Counted from the first letter of the stretch, positions 34,143-43,687 are shown. The stretch is 59,439 bases of DNA from UBA1381 sp964399965 (GCA_964399965.1 CAYNRX010000009.1:1-59439); one strand, 5' to 3'. Numbers and translations: made by a program. Notes: generated from the letters alone by a model not told the origin.

Positions 34143-34180
34143 AAAATAAAAGGCCCGCAGAGAGATCCTCTCCCCGCGGA
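34143..34180 (-). terminator. Terminator of the CNNM/CorC-like gene
   Basis: Two-part stem (gagag/ctctc and ccgc/gcgg separated by a small internal loop) followed on the minus strand by ccttttatttt, right after the stop codon. Confidence 0.6.
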
Positions 34181-34187
34181 CACCGTA

Positions 34188-35504
34188 TTATTCTTCATCT
34201 TCTTCCGGCTTCGACTGTTCTATTATTGAAACGTCTACGCTTTCTATGCGGTGATCGCGTATATCGGTCACCTGCATCCTCATGCTGTAGGCCTCGACCA
34301 GGGGCTTGGTACCATCATCCGGTACCTCCAAAAGCTCGCTCAAAATCAGTCCGGCGATGGTGTTATACGTCTCCACCGGCAGATCAAGATCCAGCGACTC
34401 GGCAACCTCGTCAAGCGGAGTGTCACCCTGGATACGCCACAGGTTATCGCCTACGCGCACTATATCCTCCGGCTCGTCATACAGATGGATATTTCCTACG
34501 ATCTCTCCCAGCAGATCGGCAAGCGTCACCGCTCCGCTCAGACCGCCGTACTCGTCAAGCACAACGGCAAAATGCTTTCTCTCCTGCTGCATCTTCTGGA
34601 ACAGCTCGTCGGCCTTCATCGTCTCCGGGACGAAAAATGCCGGTTCTATCTTTTTGGTCACATCTTCGCCATAATAGAGCGATTTATAAAATTCTCTTTC
34701 GCTCAATGCGCCTATGACGTTGTCTACACTGTCGGAGCATACGATATATTTGTTCTGGTTGCTCGAAAGAATTGTCTTTTTCCATTCCTCGATACCATCC
34801 TCCATCCACAGTATATCCAAATCGCGTCTGTGTGTCATTACATCATCAAGCGGCGTATCGTCAAGCTCAAAGATGTTATGTATCATATTTTTTTCCGAGG
34901 GATCGATAGTTCCCTTTTCACTGCCGACGTCAAGCATCATACGTATCTCTTCCTCGGTGACTTCCTCGTCCTCCTCTGCGGGATTGATGCCGCACAGTCT
35001 CAGCACGCCGTTGGTCGATTTTGTCAAGAACCACACGATAGGACGTGCGCATTTAGATACGCCGTACAAAAAGCCCGACATCGCCAAAGACAGTGATTCC
35101 GCCTTTTTCATCGCTACACGCTTAGGTACCAGCTCGCCGAATATAAGGGTTATCACCGACAGTATTATCGTGATAACAACAACGGCAATGGCATTTACCA
35201 CGTGTGCAGGGATATTCACCCCGGTCGCCATGATGGCATCAACGATCGGATCGGAGAAGTTATCCGCCGCGAACGCACTGCCTAAAAAGCCCGCCAGCGT
35301 TATGCCTACCTGGATAGTACCCAGGAAATTCGTCGGCTCCGCCGTCAGCTTTGTAAGTTTCTTTGCCCTTTTGTCGCCATCCTCCGCAGCCTTTTGCAGC
35401 TTTATATCGTTAAACGATATGACTGCTATTTCCGCCGAAGCAAATATGGCGTTAAAGGCGATAAGTATCACCTGAAGCAAAAGTTGTAGGGGCAAACTGT
35501 CCAA
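34188..35504 (-). CDS. CNNM/CorC-type (hemolysin-family) membrane protein
   Basis: This 438-residue protein has an N-terminal DUF21/CNNM membrane domain (about 1-190, three or four segments), a pair of CBS domains (about 205-330, with FAVVLDEYGGLSGAVTLADLL) and a C-terminal CorC_HlyC domain. It probably exports or controls Mg2+ or another divalent ion; the older name hemolysin is misleading. The start is TTG at 35504 with GAGGATG upstream. Monocistronic between two tRNA genes. Confidence 0.93.
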   Translation of the reverse strand: MDSLPLQLLLQVILIAFNAIFASAEIAVISFNDIKLQKAAEDGDKRAKKLTKLTAEPTNFLGTIQVGITLAGFLGSAFAADNFSDPIVDAIMATGVNIPAHVVNAIAVVVITIILSVITLIFGELVPKRVAMKKAESLSLAMSGFLYGVSKCARPIVWFLTKSTNGVLRLCGINPAEEDEEVTEEEIRMMLDVGSEKGTIDPSEKNMIHNIFELDDTPLDDVMTHRRDLDILWMEDGIEEWKKTILSSNQNKYIVCSDSVDNVIGALSEREFYKSLYYGEDVTKKIEPAFFVPETMKADELFQKMQQERKHFAVVLDEYGGLSGAVTLADLLGEIVGNIHLYDEPEDIVRVGDNLWRIQGDTPLDEVAESLDLDLPVETYNTIAGLILSELLEVPDDGTKPLVEAYSMRMQVTDIRDHRIESVDVSIIEQSKPEEDEE

Positions 35505-35561
35505 AAAAAGATCATCCTCTCTTGTAGTAAAAAATTTTGTTTATAACCTACATATGCACAC

Positions 35562-35590
35562 ATTCTATCATATATGTATATCTTTGTCAA
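35562..35590 (-). promoter_or_regulatory. Promoter for the CNNM/CorC-like gene
   Basis: TTGACA, 17 nt, TAGAAT on the minus strand. Confidence 0.75.
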
Positions 35591-35601
35591 GAGATTTTAA
35601 A

Positions 35602-35640
35602 CAAAAAAAGAACATACGAACGATCCCTGTTCGTATGTTC
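35602..35640 (-). terminator. Terminator of tRNA-Glu
   Basis: Perfect 12 bp stem gaacatacgaac/gttcgtatgttc followed by seven U on the minus strand. Confidence 0.93.
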
Positions 35641-35646
35641 CTACTA

Positions 35647-35721
35647 TGGTGACCCGTAAGGGAATCGAACCCTTGTCGCCGCCGTGAGAGGGCGGAGTCT
35701 TAACCGCTTGACCAACGGGCC
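35647..35721 (-). tRNA. tRNA-Glu (anticodon CTC)
   Basis: A 75 nt cloverleaf with anticodon loop CTCTCAC (CTC), reading GAG. Acceptor GGCCCGT/ACGGGTC, T loop TTCGATT, encoded CCA. Confidence 0.95.
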
Positions 35722-35898
35722 TTAACAAAAAATAGTTTACCACAATATTTGCCGCTTGTCAAGAGTTTTTTTCAAATTTTTTGATTTTTTTGTTTGCGAA
35801 TTAACGTTTTTAAGAGAAACAAAAAACGCGCGTGAGATTTACATAGCAAGAATCGCGGAATAAGACGGAAAAAATACTGTTATTGACCGAAAAATAGC

Positions 35899-35927
35899 TT
35901 GCACAGGGAGGAGGGCAGCGGTAAAAT
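35899..35927 (+). promoter_or_regulatory. Candidate promoter for the first AraC gene
   Basis: TTGCAC, 17 nt, TAAAAT, ending 27 nt before the ATG. Moderate match. Confidence 0.5.
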
Positions 35928-35953
35928 GATATACGAAGCAGGGAGGGACGAAG

Positions 35954-36769
35954 ATGCAGGTGATAGAATCATCTCTTACAGATATCATGTATATAAGTGC
36001 CGAGGACCGGCGGGAGGCGAAGGTATACCCGGCTTTCAGCATACATGAGGCCTGTGAGATATATATCGTGGTCAGCGGAGAGCGGCATATGTATATCGGC
36101 GGCGTTCTGTATACGGTATCGGCAGGAGACGCGGCGATGATACCGGCGAATATCCCTCACCGCAGCTACGGGAGTGTCGCCTATCGGGGGATATGCGTGC
36201 AGTTTTCCCGGGAAAGGCTTTTTGAGGTGTTCGGTGAAAAAATGGGGAACGAGGTCATGGATCGTTTCCGGATCCCCGTTATAACGCTGGGACGGGAAAA
36301 GTCCGCCCGGTTTTATGAGATGACCGCAGCGGCTGAAGGCGAGCCGGAGAGTATGCGCCGGACGATCGCGGCTGTGTTTACGGAGCTTATACGCTGCGCG
36401 CCAGCCGGCAGTCCCCGCGAAAAACGGTCGATGGGCTCGGATCTGTCGCCGATAGGGGAGTATATACAGAAAAATTACCTGAGAAAAATAGGGCTTGACG
36501 ATATCTGCTCTCACTTTGGTATGTCGAAGAGCTATTTGTGCCGCCTGTTCAAAAAGCAGACCGGCGTCACAGTCGTGGAATATATAAACGATCTGCGGAT
36601 ACAGTACGCCTGTATCCTGCTGCACGAAACGGAGCTGGAGGTGAATGAGATATGGAAAAAATGCGGCTTCGGCTCGGCTCAGCACTTTAACCGCGTATTT
36701 AAACGGGTGACCGATGAAACGCCCTTGGCGGTGAGAAAAAGAGGAAAGGGATTGCGGGGACTGGAGTAG
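35954..36769 (+). CDS. AraC family transcriptional regulator
   Basis: This 271-residue regulator has an N-terminal cupin-like sensor (IYIVVSGERHMYIGG, AAMIPANIPHRSYG) and a C-terminal double helix-turn-helix from about residue 170, with FGMSKSYLCRLFKKQTG and CGFGSAQHFNRVFKR. These regulators usually sense sugars or small metabolites. No catabolic or transport gene lies directly beside it, so the target is unknown. GGGAGGGACG precedes the ATG. Confidence 0.92.
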   Translation: MQVIESSLTDIMYISAEDRREAKVYPAFSIHEACEIYIVVSGERHMYIGGVLYTVSAGDAAMIPANIPHRSYGSVAYRGICVQFSRERLFEVFGEKMGNEVMDRFRIPVITLGREKSARFYEMTAAAEGEPESMRRTIAAVFTELIRCAPAGSPREKRSMGSDLSPIGEYIQKNYLRKIGLDDICSHFGMSKSYLCRLFKKQTGVTVVEYINDLRIQYACILLHETELEVNEIWKKCGFGSAQHFNRVFKRVTDETPLAVRKRGKGLRGLE

Positions 36770-36781
36770 GGATTTTAAACA

Positions 36782-36840
36782 GCACGGCGGACAAGCCGGG
36801 AAGAGCGCTCTCTCCGGTTTGTCCGCCGTGCCGATTTTTT
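36782..36840 (+). terminator. Strong terminator, convergent AraC genes
   Basis: An 18 bp stem with one G-U pair (arms 36782-36799 and 36814-36831) followed by six T on the plus strand. The minus side ends tgtttaaaa, so it may work both ways. Confidence 0.9.
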
Positions 36841-37693
36841 ATGACACTAATTTTTTATACTGCGAAGGCGTCATGCCGGTGTGCTTTTTGAATATGGCAG
36901 TGAAGTTTTTGGCGTCACAGTAGCCCACGTCCATCATGACGTCGATGACCTTGCGGTTTTCGCCCTTAAGCATCTGACAGGCCTTCTCCACGCGTATTTT
37001 TTGTATGTACTCGGATACGCCCATGCCGGTCGATTCCTTGAACTTGCGGCAGAAATAGTTGGGGCTCATCTTTACAAGCTCTGCCAGCTCTTCAAGATGT
37101 ATATCGGCGTTATAGTGATCGTTTATATAAGCGAGCGATTCGCCGCAGTCGAAATGCTTCGTGTCCTCCGCCGCGCCGTCTAAATATAAGCGGTAGATCA
37201 GGATGAACACCTGGATGATATACTGGCGGAGCATATCCTCCCAGCCCGGATGCTTGGCGGTGTATTCCACGAGCATATCCTTGTAGGCGGTGTGTATCTT
37301 CTGAGCGTAGGCGCCTCCTGCTTTTACCGGCAGCAGAAAAAGGCTCTTGCCGCCGCAGGGCGACAAAAACTTAGCAAGCCCGCGGTCGCTGGCGGCAACC
37401 TTTTCCATGACGTTTGCTGAAAACATGCACTTGTATACTACCAGCTCCCCGGCTCCGGGAGCGTCGTTGTAGACGCAGTGGACTGTCCCCGGCGGTATTA
37501 AAAACAGACTGCCCTTGGACACCGGATAATGAAGCCCTCCGGTCTGGCAGCAGCCTCCGCCCTCCGAGACGAAAAGCATCTCATAAAAATCGTGGCTGTG
37601 CATCCATATTTGTTCCCCGCAGGTGTATTTTTTTAGGCAGCAATCCTCGCCCATTCCAAATTCATATTTCTTTTCTATGACCGGTGCATTCAT
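36839..37693 (-). CDS. AraC family transcriptional regulator, divergent from MATE exporter
   Basis: This 284-residue protein has an N-terminal cupin (HSHDFYEMLFVSEG, FLIPPGTVHCVYN) and a C-terminal AraC DNA-binding domain (VKMSPNYFCRKFKESTG, GYCDAKNFTAIFKKHTG). The start is MNAPVIEKK with GGGGGTGA upstream. The gene is divergent from the MATE exporter and the two promoters overlap, so it probably controls the exporter and itself. Confidence 0.92.
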   Translation of the reverse strand: MNAPVIEKKYEFGMGEDCCLKKYTCGEQIWMHSHDFYEMLFVSEGGGCCQTGGLHYPVSKGSLFLIPPGTVHCVYNDAPGAGELVVYKCMFSANVMEKVAASDRGLAKFLSPCGGKSLFLLPVKAGGAYAQKIHTAYKDMLVEYTAKHPGWEDMLRQYIIQVFILIYRLYLDGAAEDTKHFDCGESLAYINDHYNADIHLEELAELVKMSPNYFCRKFKESTGMGVSEYIQKIRVEKACQMLKGENRKVIDVMMDVGYCDAKNFTAIFKKHTGMTPSQYKKLVS

Positions 37694-37712
37694 AATTTCA
37701 CCCCCGCAAAAG

Positions 37713-37741
37713 AGTATAACACAACCCATTGAAAAAGGCAA
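37713..37741 (-). promoter_or_regulatory. Promoter for the divergent AraC gene
   Basis: TTGCCT, 17 nt, TATACT on the minus strand. Its -35 region overlaps the -35 of the MATE promoter. Confidence 0.6.
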
Positions 37742-37757
37742 TACCCTTTGATATAAT
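37729..37757 (+). promoter_or_regulatory. Promoter for the MATE exporter gene
   Basis: TTGAAA, 17 nt, TATAAT on the plus strand, overlapping the divergent promoter by 13 bp. Confidence 0.75.
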
Positions 37758-37803
37758 TCACCGTGTTAAATTTCCAGCTTTATTTTTTTCGGAGGTGTTC
37801 GTT

Positions 37804-39165
37804 ATGGAAGCTCATAAGGTGAAAAAAGTAAGGGATATGACTGCAGGGACGCCTATCACGGCGATAATACTCTTCGCGCTGCCGATGCTTGCCGGGAATA
37901 TATTCCAGCAGCTTTATAACTTTGTCGACACGACAGTCGTGGGAAAATTCGTCGGCGCAGACGCTTTGGCGGCCGTGGGAACCACCGGTTCCATGAACGC
38001 GCTTTTGATATGCATAGCGATGGGGCTTTCCAACGGCGCGGGGATAATAATCTCCCAATGCTTCGGCGCGCACCGCTACGATGAGATGAAAAAGGCGGTA
38101 TCGGCCATGTTTTACGTTGTAATATCGGTCGGACTGGTGATAACGGCGGCCGGCGTATTTTTGGCGCGGCCGGCAATGCGGCTTTTGGGAGTGCCGGAGG
38201 ATATCCTCGAGATGTCGGTCCTTTATATGCGCATAGTGTTCGGCTTTTGCCTTACGAATATCCTATATAATGCGCTCTCGGCTATATTGCGCAGCATCGG
38301 CGATTCCAAAACGCCGCTTTATATGCTGATAGTATCCTCGATAATAAACGTTGTTTTGGATCTGGTATTCGTGCTCCGCTTCCATATGGGTGTGGCAGGC
38401 GTAGCCTATGCCACGATAATCGCCCAGGCGGTATCGGCACTTCTTTGCGCTGTCTATATTATCCGCCACCGGCAGCAGCTGTACCTTGACGGCCTGCCCA
38501 AAAGGCCTCCGCGCTACATGGTGGTAAAGATCTTTAAGATAGGCCTGCCGGCTGCGATGCAGAGCGCGATGATATCCCTCGGCGGCATCAGCGTGCAGGG
38601 GCTGATAAACTCCTTCGGCACCGGAGCGATGGCGGCCTATACGGCCTCGTCAAAGATAGACTCCCTGTCGATACAGATACTCTGTTCCCTGGCGGCCGCG
38701 CTTTCGGTCTACTGCGGCCAGAACATGGGCGCGGGCAATATTGCCCGGATACGTTCGGGGCTGCGGCAGACGCTGGCGGTGATGGTGCCGGTGTGCGCCG
38801 CCCTGGCCATGGTGATGCTGATTTTCAAGCGGCAGATACTGGGGATATTCCTGGATGCTTCCGCAGCGGCAGAATCCATAGAGATAGGCTGTGTTTACCT
38901 GTCGATAATCGGTATCGGCTATATAATCGCCGGCATCATGCAGAGCTACCAGAACCTTCTGCGCGGCTGCGGCGATGTGAACGTCTGCGTGGCCGCCGGG
39001 ATAGCGGAGCTGTGCGTAAGAGTCGGCGCATCCTATTTGTTCGTACGCTTCTGGGGGCTGACGGGAGTATTCATTGCCATCCCCGTATCCTGGCTGTGCG
39101 GCTGTCTTATCCCGGTGATACGCTATTACAGCGGTAAATGGCAGTATAAGGGCGTCATGAAATAA
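37804..39165 (+). CDS. MATE family efflux transporter
   Basis: This 453-residue protein has about 12 membrane segments in two homologous halves. The N-terminal FALPMLAGNIFQQLYNFVDTTV is the usual first-helix signature and AVGTTGSMNALL follows. It exports drugs or metabolites using an ion gradient. The start is MEAHKVKKV with GGAGGTG upstream; the 25-codon upstream extension overlaps the promoter. The C-terminus is complete. Confidence 0.94.
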   Translation: MEAHKVKKVRDMTAGTPITAIILFALPMLAGNIFQQLYNFVDTTVVGKFVGADALAAVGTTGSMNALLICIAMGLSNGAGIIISQCFGAHRYDEMKKAVSAMFYVVISVGLVITAAGVFLARPAMRLLGVPEDILEMSVLYMRIVFGFCLTNILYNALSAILRSIGDSKTPLYMLIVSSIINVVLDLVFVLRFHMGVAGVAYATIIAQAVSALLCAVYIIRHRQQLYLDGLPKRPPRYMVVKIFKIGLPAAMQSAMISLGGISVQGLINSFGTGAMAAYTASSKIDSLSIQILCSLAAALSVYCGQNMGAGNIARIRSGLRQTLAVMVPVCAALAMVMLIFKRQILGIFLDASAAAESIEIGCVYLSIIGIGYIIAGIMQSYQNLLRGCGDVNVCVAAGIAELCVRVGASYLFVRFWGLTGVFIAIPVSWLCGCLIPVIRYYSGKWQYKGVMK

Positions 39166-39188
39166 TTGTAGAAAATCGCTAAAAACCA

Positions 39189-39217
39189 TTGCAATTTCCT
39201 CCCTGATGCGGTATAAT
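39189..39217 (+). promoter_or_regulatory. Promoter for the comM-like gene
   Basis: TTGCAA, 17 nt, TATAAT on the plus strand, 38 nt before the start. Confidence 0.72.
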
Positions 39218-39254
39218 TTTATTGATATAACGAAACAGATATAGGGGGAGAAAT

Positions 39255-40787
39255 ATGCTGGCTCAAATAAACACCTGCGGCCTGATGGGGATGGACGGCT
39301 TCCGCGTATGCGTGCAGGCCGATATCTCAAACGGGCTTAGCCAATTTGATATAATAGGCCTGCCCGATGCAGCCGTCAAGGAATCGCGCGAACGTATCAA
39401 GGCCGCCGTAAAAAACAGCGGACGGGCGTTCCCGATGAAAAAAGTGACTGTAAACCTCGCTCCGGCTTCCCGGCGCAAGGAAGGGGCGGCCTACGATCTG
39501 CCGGTGGCGTTGGCGGTGCTGGCTTCTTCGGAGCAGATATTTATAGAGGACGCCGACAGGGCGATGTTTATCGGCGAGCTGGCGCTCGATGGCAGCGTAA
39601 GCGGAGTGCGCGGAGTGCTGGCGATGGTGATAGCCGGACGCGCTATGGGGTATGACCGGTTTTTCGTACCGGCGGAAAATGCGGCCGAGGCTTCGGTGGT
39701 GGAGGGAGCCGAGATATATCCGGCGGAGACCGTGCGTTCTATCCTTGACCACTATTCCGGCCAAAAGAAGATAGAACCCGTAAAGGCTGATGTGTCAACG
39801 CTTATGAGTTCTGCGGGGGCGGCGCTTCTGGACATGGCGGACGTAAAAGGGCAGGAGAGCGTCAAACGCGCTTTAGAGGTGGCGGCAAGCGGGAACCATA
39901 ACGTGCTTTTGGTCGGAGAACCGGGAACCGGTAAATCGATGCTTGCCCAGCGTCTGGGCGGGATATTGCCCGACCTTTCGTTCGAAGAGTCGCTGGAGGT
40001 AACGAAGATACATTCGATAGCAGGGACGCTGCCGCCGAAAACGCCGCTCATCACTACGCGTCCCTTCCGCAGCCCGCACCATACCGTATCCCCGGCCGCC
40101 TTGTCCGGCGGAGGTACGATACCGCGTCCCGGCGAGCTTTCACTGGCGCATAACGGGGTGCTGTTCCTTGACGAGCTGCCGGAGTTCAAGCGCGATGCTT
40201 TGGAAACGCTGCGCCAGCCCCTAGAGGATGGCACGGTCACTATCTCCCGCGTCAATGCTACGCTTACATATCCCTGCAACCTATTGCTGATAGCTTCAAT
40301 GAACCCTTGTAAATGCGGCTATTACGGCAGCCGGACGCGTGAATGCACCTGTTCGCCGGCGCAGATAGCCCAATACCGCAGCCGCGTGTCGGGGCCGCTT
40401 TTGGATAGGATAGATATCCAGATGGAGGTGCCGGCGGTGAGGTTTGAGGAGCTTTCCTCCTTAAAAAGCGGGGAAAAGAGCGCCGAAATAAAAAAACGCG
40501 TTGACCGCGCCCGCCGTATCCAGCTGGAGCGGTACAAGGGGTACAATATATATTCCAACTCCCAGCTTTACGGCTCGCTTCTGGAGAAGTTTTGTCCGCT
40601 GGGACAGGCGGAGAACGCACTTTTAAAGGGAGCGTTCGATAAGCTGGGGCTTTCTGCCCGCGCGCATTCGCGCATACTGAAGGTGTCGAGGACGATCGCC
40701 GACCTTGAAGGGGCGGAGTCCATCACTACCAACCATATCGCCGAGGCTATCCAGTACCGCAGCCTTGACAGGAAATTCTTCGGATAA
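39255..40787 (+). CDS. comM: YifB/ComM-type Mg-chelatase-like AAA+ ATPase
   Basis: This 510-residue protein has an N-terminal Lon-like domain (about 1-170), an AAA+ core with Walker A GEPGTGKS (about 220) and Walker B VLFLDELPEF, then the C-terminal Mg_chelatase_C domain with a Cys-rich CKCGYYGSRTRECTCSP. ComM is a helicase that helps branch migration in natural transformation. No other competence genes are in the window. GGGGGAG precedes the ATG. Confidence 0.95.
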   Translation: MLAQINTCGLMGMDGFRVCVQADISNGLSQFDIIGLPDAAVKESRERIKAAVKNSGRAFPMKKVTVNLAPASRRKEGAAYDLPVALAVLASSEQIFIEDADRAMFIGELALDGSVSGVRGVLAMVIAGRAMGYDRFFVPAENAAEASVVEGAEIYPAETVRSILDHYSGQKKIEPVKADVSTLMSSAGAALLDMADVKGQESVKRALEVAASGNHNVLLVGEPGTGKSMLAQRLGGILPDLSFEESLEVTKIHSIAGTLPPKTPLITTRPFRSPHHTVSPAALSGGGTIPRPGELSLAHNGVLFLDELPEFKRDALETLRQPLEDGTVTISRVNATLTYPCNLLLIASMNPCKCGYYGSRTRECTCSPAQIAQYRSRVSGPLLDRIDIQMEVPAVRFEELSSLKSGEKSAEIKKRVDRARRIQLERYKGYNIYSNSQLYGSLLEKFCPLGQAENALLKGAFDKLGLSARAHSRILKVSRTIADLEGAESITTNHIAEAIQYRSLDRKFFG

Positions 40788-40801
40788 GGAGTTTTTAGCA
40801 G

Positions 40802-41293
40802 ATGGAAAAGTTTTTCGCTTGGCTTCGGTCATTTCTGGGACGGTTTTTGCCGGAGAGGCTTGTACGGTTTTTGGAGCCGTTTTTGTCGGTGCAGTTTTTT
40901 ACATTTTTGGTGATAGGGGTGATAAACACCCTGAGCACGACCGTTATCGCCACCGTTCTCGACCTCATATCAGGGGCGGCTTTCGATGAAAATATGCTGA
41001 TATTGCTGGAGAGCTACAACGTGACCTTTATAATCGGTTATGTGCTTTCACTGGCGATATCTTTCCTGCTAAATTCGCGGTTTACGTTTCATGAAAAGCC
41101 GACGCTTAAAAAGTTTGTAAAATTCCCCGTAAGCTATATTCCCAATTTCGTGATACAGTACCTTTTGGTATGGCTGTTCACAGCCCTTGACTGGAACAGG
41201 ACGCTGGCCTATTTAATAGCCGCTGTCTGCGCCCTGCCGATAACGTTTTTGGTCATGAAGCTTTTCGTGTTCCGGGAAAAGAAAGAAAGCTGA
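40802..41293 (+). CDS. GtrA family membrane protein
   Basis: This 163-residue protein has four membrane segments of the GtrA type (FFTFLVIGVINTL, IIGYVLSLAISFLLN, IQYLLVWLFTAL, LPITFLVMKLFVF) with SRFTFHEKP after the second. Such proteins are thought to help flip lipid-linked sugars; no glycosyltransferase is adjacent. It begins 14 nt after comM and shares its transcript. Confidence 0.9.
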   Translation: MEKFFAWLRSFLGRFLPERLVRFLEPFLSVQFFTFLVIGVINTLSTTVIATVLDLISGAAFDENMLILLESYNVTFIIGYVLSLAISFLLNSRFTFHEKPTLKKFVKFPVSYIPNFVIQYLLVWLFTALDWNRTLAYLIAAVCALPITFLVMKLFVFREKKES

Positions 41294-41305
41294 AGAAAGC
41301 CGCTG

Positions 41306-41346
41306 ACGTCTGCATACTGCAAAATACGGTATGCAGGCGTTTTTTG
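41306..41346 (+). terminator. Terminator after the GtrA-family gene
   Basis: A 12 bp stem acgtctgcatac/gtatgcaggcgt (one G-U) followed by five or six T. Confidence 0.88.
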
Positions 41347-41366
41347 TATAAAATATAAAAAAGTGA

Positions 41367-41395
41367 TTGACATAGAATGTGCCGTGTTGTATACT
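41367..41395 (+). promoter_or_regulatory. Promoter for the 749-residue secreted protein
   Basis: TTGACA, 17 nt, TATACT on the plus strand. Confidence 0.8.
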
Positions 41396-41429
41396 TATAA
41401 TAGAAAATACTTATGAAATGAGGTGCAAT

Positions 41430-43679
41430 ATGAAAAAACTGGTTTTGACAATGGGGCTTTTGGCCGCATTGGGGATAACAGCCTCGGCTGCAAACAGCAC
41501 GGATGGCTCTTTACAAACAGAGATCCTTGGCTACGAGCTTTCGGGATGGGCGGATATGGGCGATTTTATGGACAAGACCGCCTATGTCTGCATGTATAAG
41601 GATGGCATTTTGACCGATGTGCAGATACCGGAGATAGACGGGGAAGGGAATTTCACCGCCGATCTTACAGGGGTGGACGATGCGGATAAGCTGGCCGTAT
41701 ACCTTTGGGCGGAGGGAACGATGGTGCCGATGGGAGAAAACATCTATGATTTTTCGGCTATCGACCGGAGCATTACCGGCAGCGCATATTCGGGCACACG
41801 CCATGATACCTTGTTTGTGACTGCGGTCGAGCAGCCCGAGGGCAACGACGATGTCCTTTTGCGGATCACAGGCGTTGATTGGCGAGGAATGAGCGTGAGC
41901 TATGATATAACGACTGTTACCGGCATCTGGGAGCCGGCGGGCGAACAGCTTTTCAGCGGACGCGAGTATAACGTCCGCCTGATAAACGATCCGGTAAGCG
42001 GAAACGACATTGACCCGGCAGAGCTTATAAGCGCGGGTGATGTGATCTCGGTAGACGGTATCGGTTCACGGGCGTTGACGGTATTCCTGGTCGCCGATAC
42101 GAGCGGTATGAACGCTACGGCGGAGAACCTTTTCGGCTGGGATAAAAATATGTACCACTGCTTCTCAAACAACACGCGCGAGGGCTGGACATACGGCGCC
42201 GTCAGGGATTGCTATATCGAGAACGATGAGGCGGTGTTCACGGTAGGAAGCACGGTATGGTCGGATGATAAGGATAGAAGGCTGCCTGCGGCCGAGCTGG
42301 AATTTAGCGACGATGGCACGCTTTTAAGCTGCAACGTGACCCAGCTGCTCTACAATGAACTTGATCCGCCGGAAAGTGCGGAGGATCGCAGCTATGATGT
42401 AATAATGCTCTACACCCACAAGGGCGTTGTTTATTCGGCAGCTGTCTACCGCCTGACGAACGCTCCTGCCGACTACGTTCCGCCGGAAGTATATGCCCCG
42501 GGCGATTACGGCAGCTACGGGATAATAATAAACGGCCAGAGCAGCGGCGAGGGCATAAATGTAAAAATGTTCGATATCGCGACCAATACCGTAAAGGAGC
42601 TTACGATGGCCGCCGGAGCCCAGTATTGGCCGGGCAATGAGACAGCGGCAAGGGCGGCGACTGCTGCCGATCTGGCAGCGATATGCGACCGCTCAGCCTT
42701 TGAGGAATATCGCAGCGGAAATCCGCTCACGCTTTGCCGCTACCGTGAGGACGGCGGCGCGATCTTTGAGCTTTACTTGGCAGGAGGAGAGGGCAGCGCG
42801 GCGGCTGTGAGATTCGACTATGACTCCTATGCGGGAATGACCGCCCCGTATATACTTTCCAGCCGCTATTTTATCGGCAGCGATATTACTGAGGCCTGGG
42901 CGCCCGAGGATATGACCGCTGCTTATGCGCAGGAGGAGGATTACTACAGCGCAGCGCCGGCCAATGGCGACGATTACCTCGTACTCGAACAAACCAACGC
43001 GATCTGCTTTGTCGACTATGACAGCAGGACGAAAAAGCCGGCTCTTATGCTGCGGTTTGAGGGAGATAGGAATATTCCCGATACCTCCGTAAGTGATGCG
43101 GGCTGGACGGCGGAAGGACATCCGGCAGTAATGGTGACCGAGGTCGGCGCGGATTTTGTGACCGGGCTTCTCAACGGAGCAAGCGTGACGTATACGACAA
43201 GGACGACCTCTTCGCTGTATCAGCTGACTGGGGCTTACATGTTCGGCAACAGAGTGTATAATGCGGAAATGGTCTGGAACGGCAGCGCAGAGGATAAGAT
43301 GGGCGACTATATCGCCGCTGGCGACGTATTGATGGTTGATGCGGAAAACGGCGTGATAAACTCTTCCTTGAAGATAGCCGATGGCAACGAGATCGGTGCC
43401 GGCAACATGCCTGCATGGGCAAACGGCAAGATGCAAAGCCATAACATCAGCTCACGTGACGTTTGGATTGGCGGTACGGTGTCGGCTGTACAGCATGAGG
43501 ACGGTCAGACCTTGGTGACTATCGGGGAGGAGATCATACCTCTGGACGACAGCAGCAGTATCTCGGTATCATCAGGCGGTGCACTTGAAGAGGGAGCCGC
43601 AGGCGATATTGAAGCAGGAGATCTAGCGTTTATAAAGCTGTTTAGGTATTCGGTTCAGAATGTATTTGTATACAAGTGA
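41430..43679 (+). CDS. Large secreted protein of unknown function
   Basis: This 749-residue protein has a clear signal peptide (MKKLVLTMGLLAALGITASA). The mature part is acidic and rich in Asp, Gly, Ala, Tyr and Trp, with many beta-type alternations. I recognise no named domain, no SLH repeat, no LPXTG and no membrane anchor. ADLTGVDDADKLAVYLWAEG near residue 85 resembles the short beta units seen beside SLH domains, but this is weak. The start has GAGGTG upstream. It has its own consensus promoter and terminator. Confidence 0.8.
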   Translation: MKKLVLTMGLLAALGITASAANSTDGSLQTEILGYELSGWADMGDFMDKTAYVCMYKDGILTDVQIPEIDGEGNFTADLTGVDDADKLAVYLWAEGTMVPMGENIYDFSAIDRSITGSAYSGTRHDTLFVTAVEQPEGNDDVLLRITGVDWRGMSVSYDITTVTGIWEPAGEQLFSGREYNVRLINDPVSGNDIDPAELISAGDVISVDGIGSRALTVFLVADTSGMNATAENLFGWDKNMYHCFSNNTREGWTYGAVRDCYIENDEAVFTVGSTVWSDDKDRRLPAAELEFSDDGTLLSCNVTQLLYNELDPPESAEDRSYDVIMLYTHKGVVYSAAVYRLTNAPADYVPPEVYAPGDYGSYGIIINGQSSGEGINVKMFDIATNTVKELTMAAGAQYWPGNETAARAATAADLAAICDRSAFEEYRSGNPLTLCRYREDGGAIFELYLAGGEGSAAAVRFDYDSYAGMTAPYILSSRYFIGSDITEAWAPEDMTAAYAQEEDYYSAAPANGDDYLVLEQTNAICFVDYDSRTKKPALMLRFEGDRNIPDTSVSDAGWTAEGHPAVMVTEVGADFVTGLLNGASVTYTTRTTSSLYQLTGAYMFGNRVYNAEMVWNGSAEDKMGDYIAAGDVLMVDAENGVINSSLKIADGNEIGAGNMPAWANGKMQSHNISSRDVWIGGTVSAVQHEDGQTLVTIGEEIIPLDDSSSISVSSGGALEEGAAGDIEAGDLAFIKLFRYSVQNVFVYK

Positions 43680-43687
43680 TTATACAG

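Noticed and set aside
37729..37803. 25-codon N-terminal extension of the MATE exporter
   Set aside because: It overlaps the promoter, lacks a Shine-Dalgarno and is not part of the membrane domain; ATG at 37804 has GGAGGTG.
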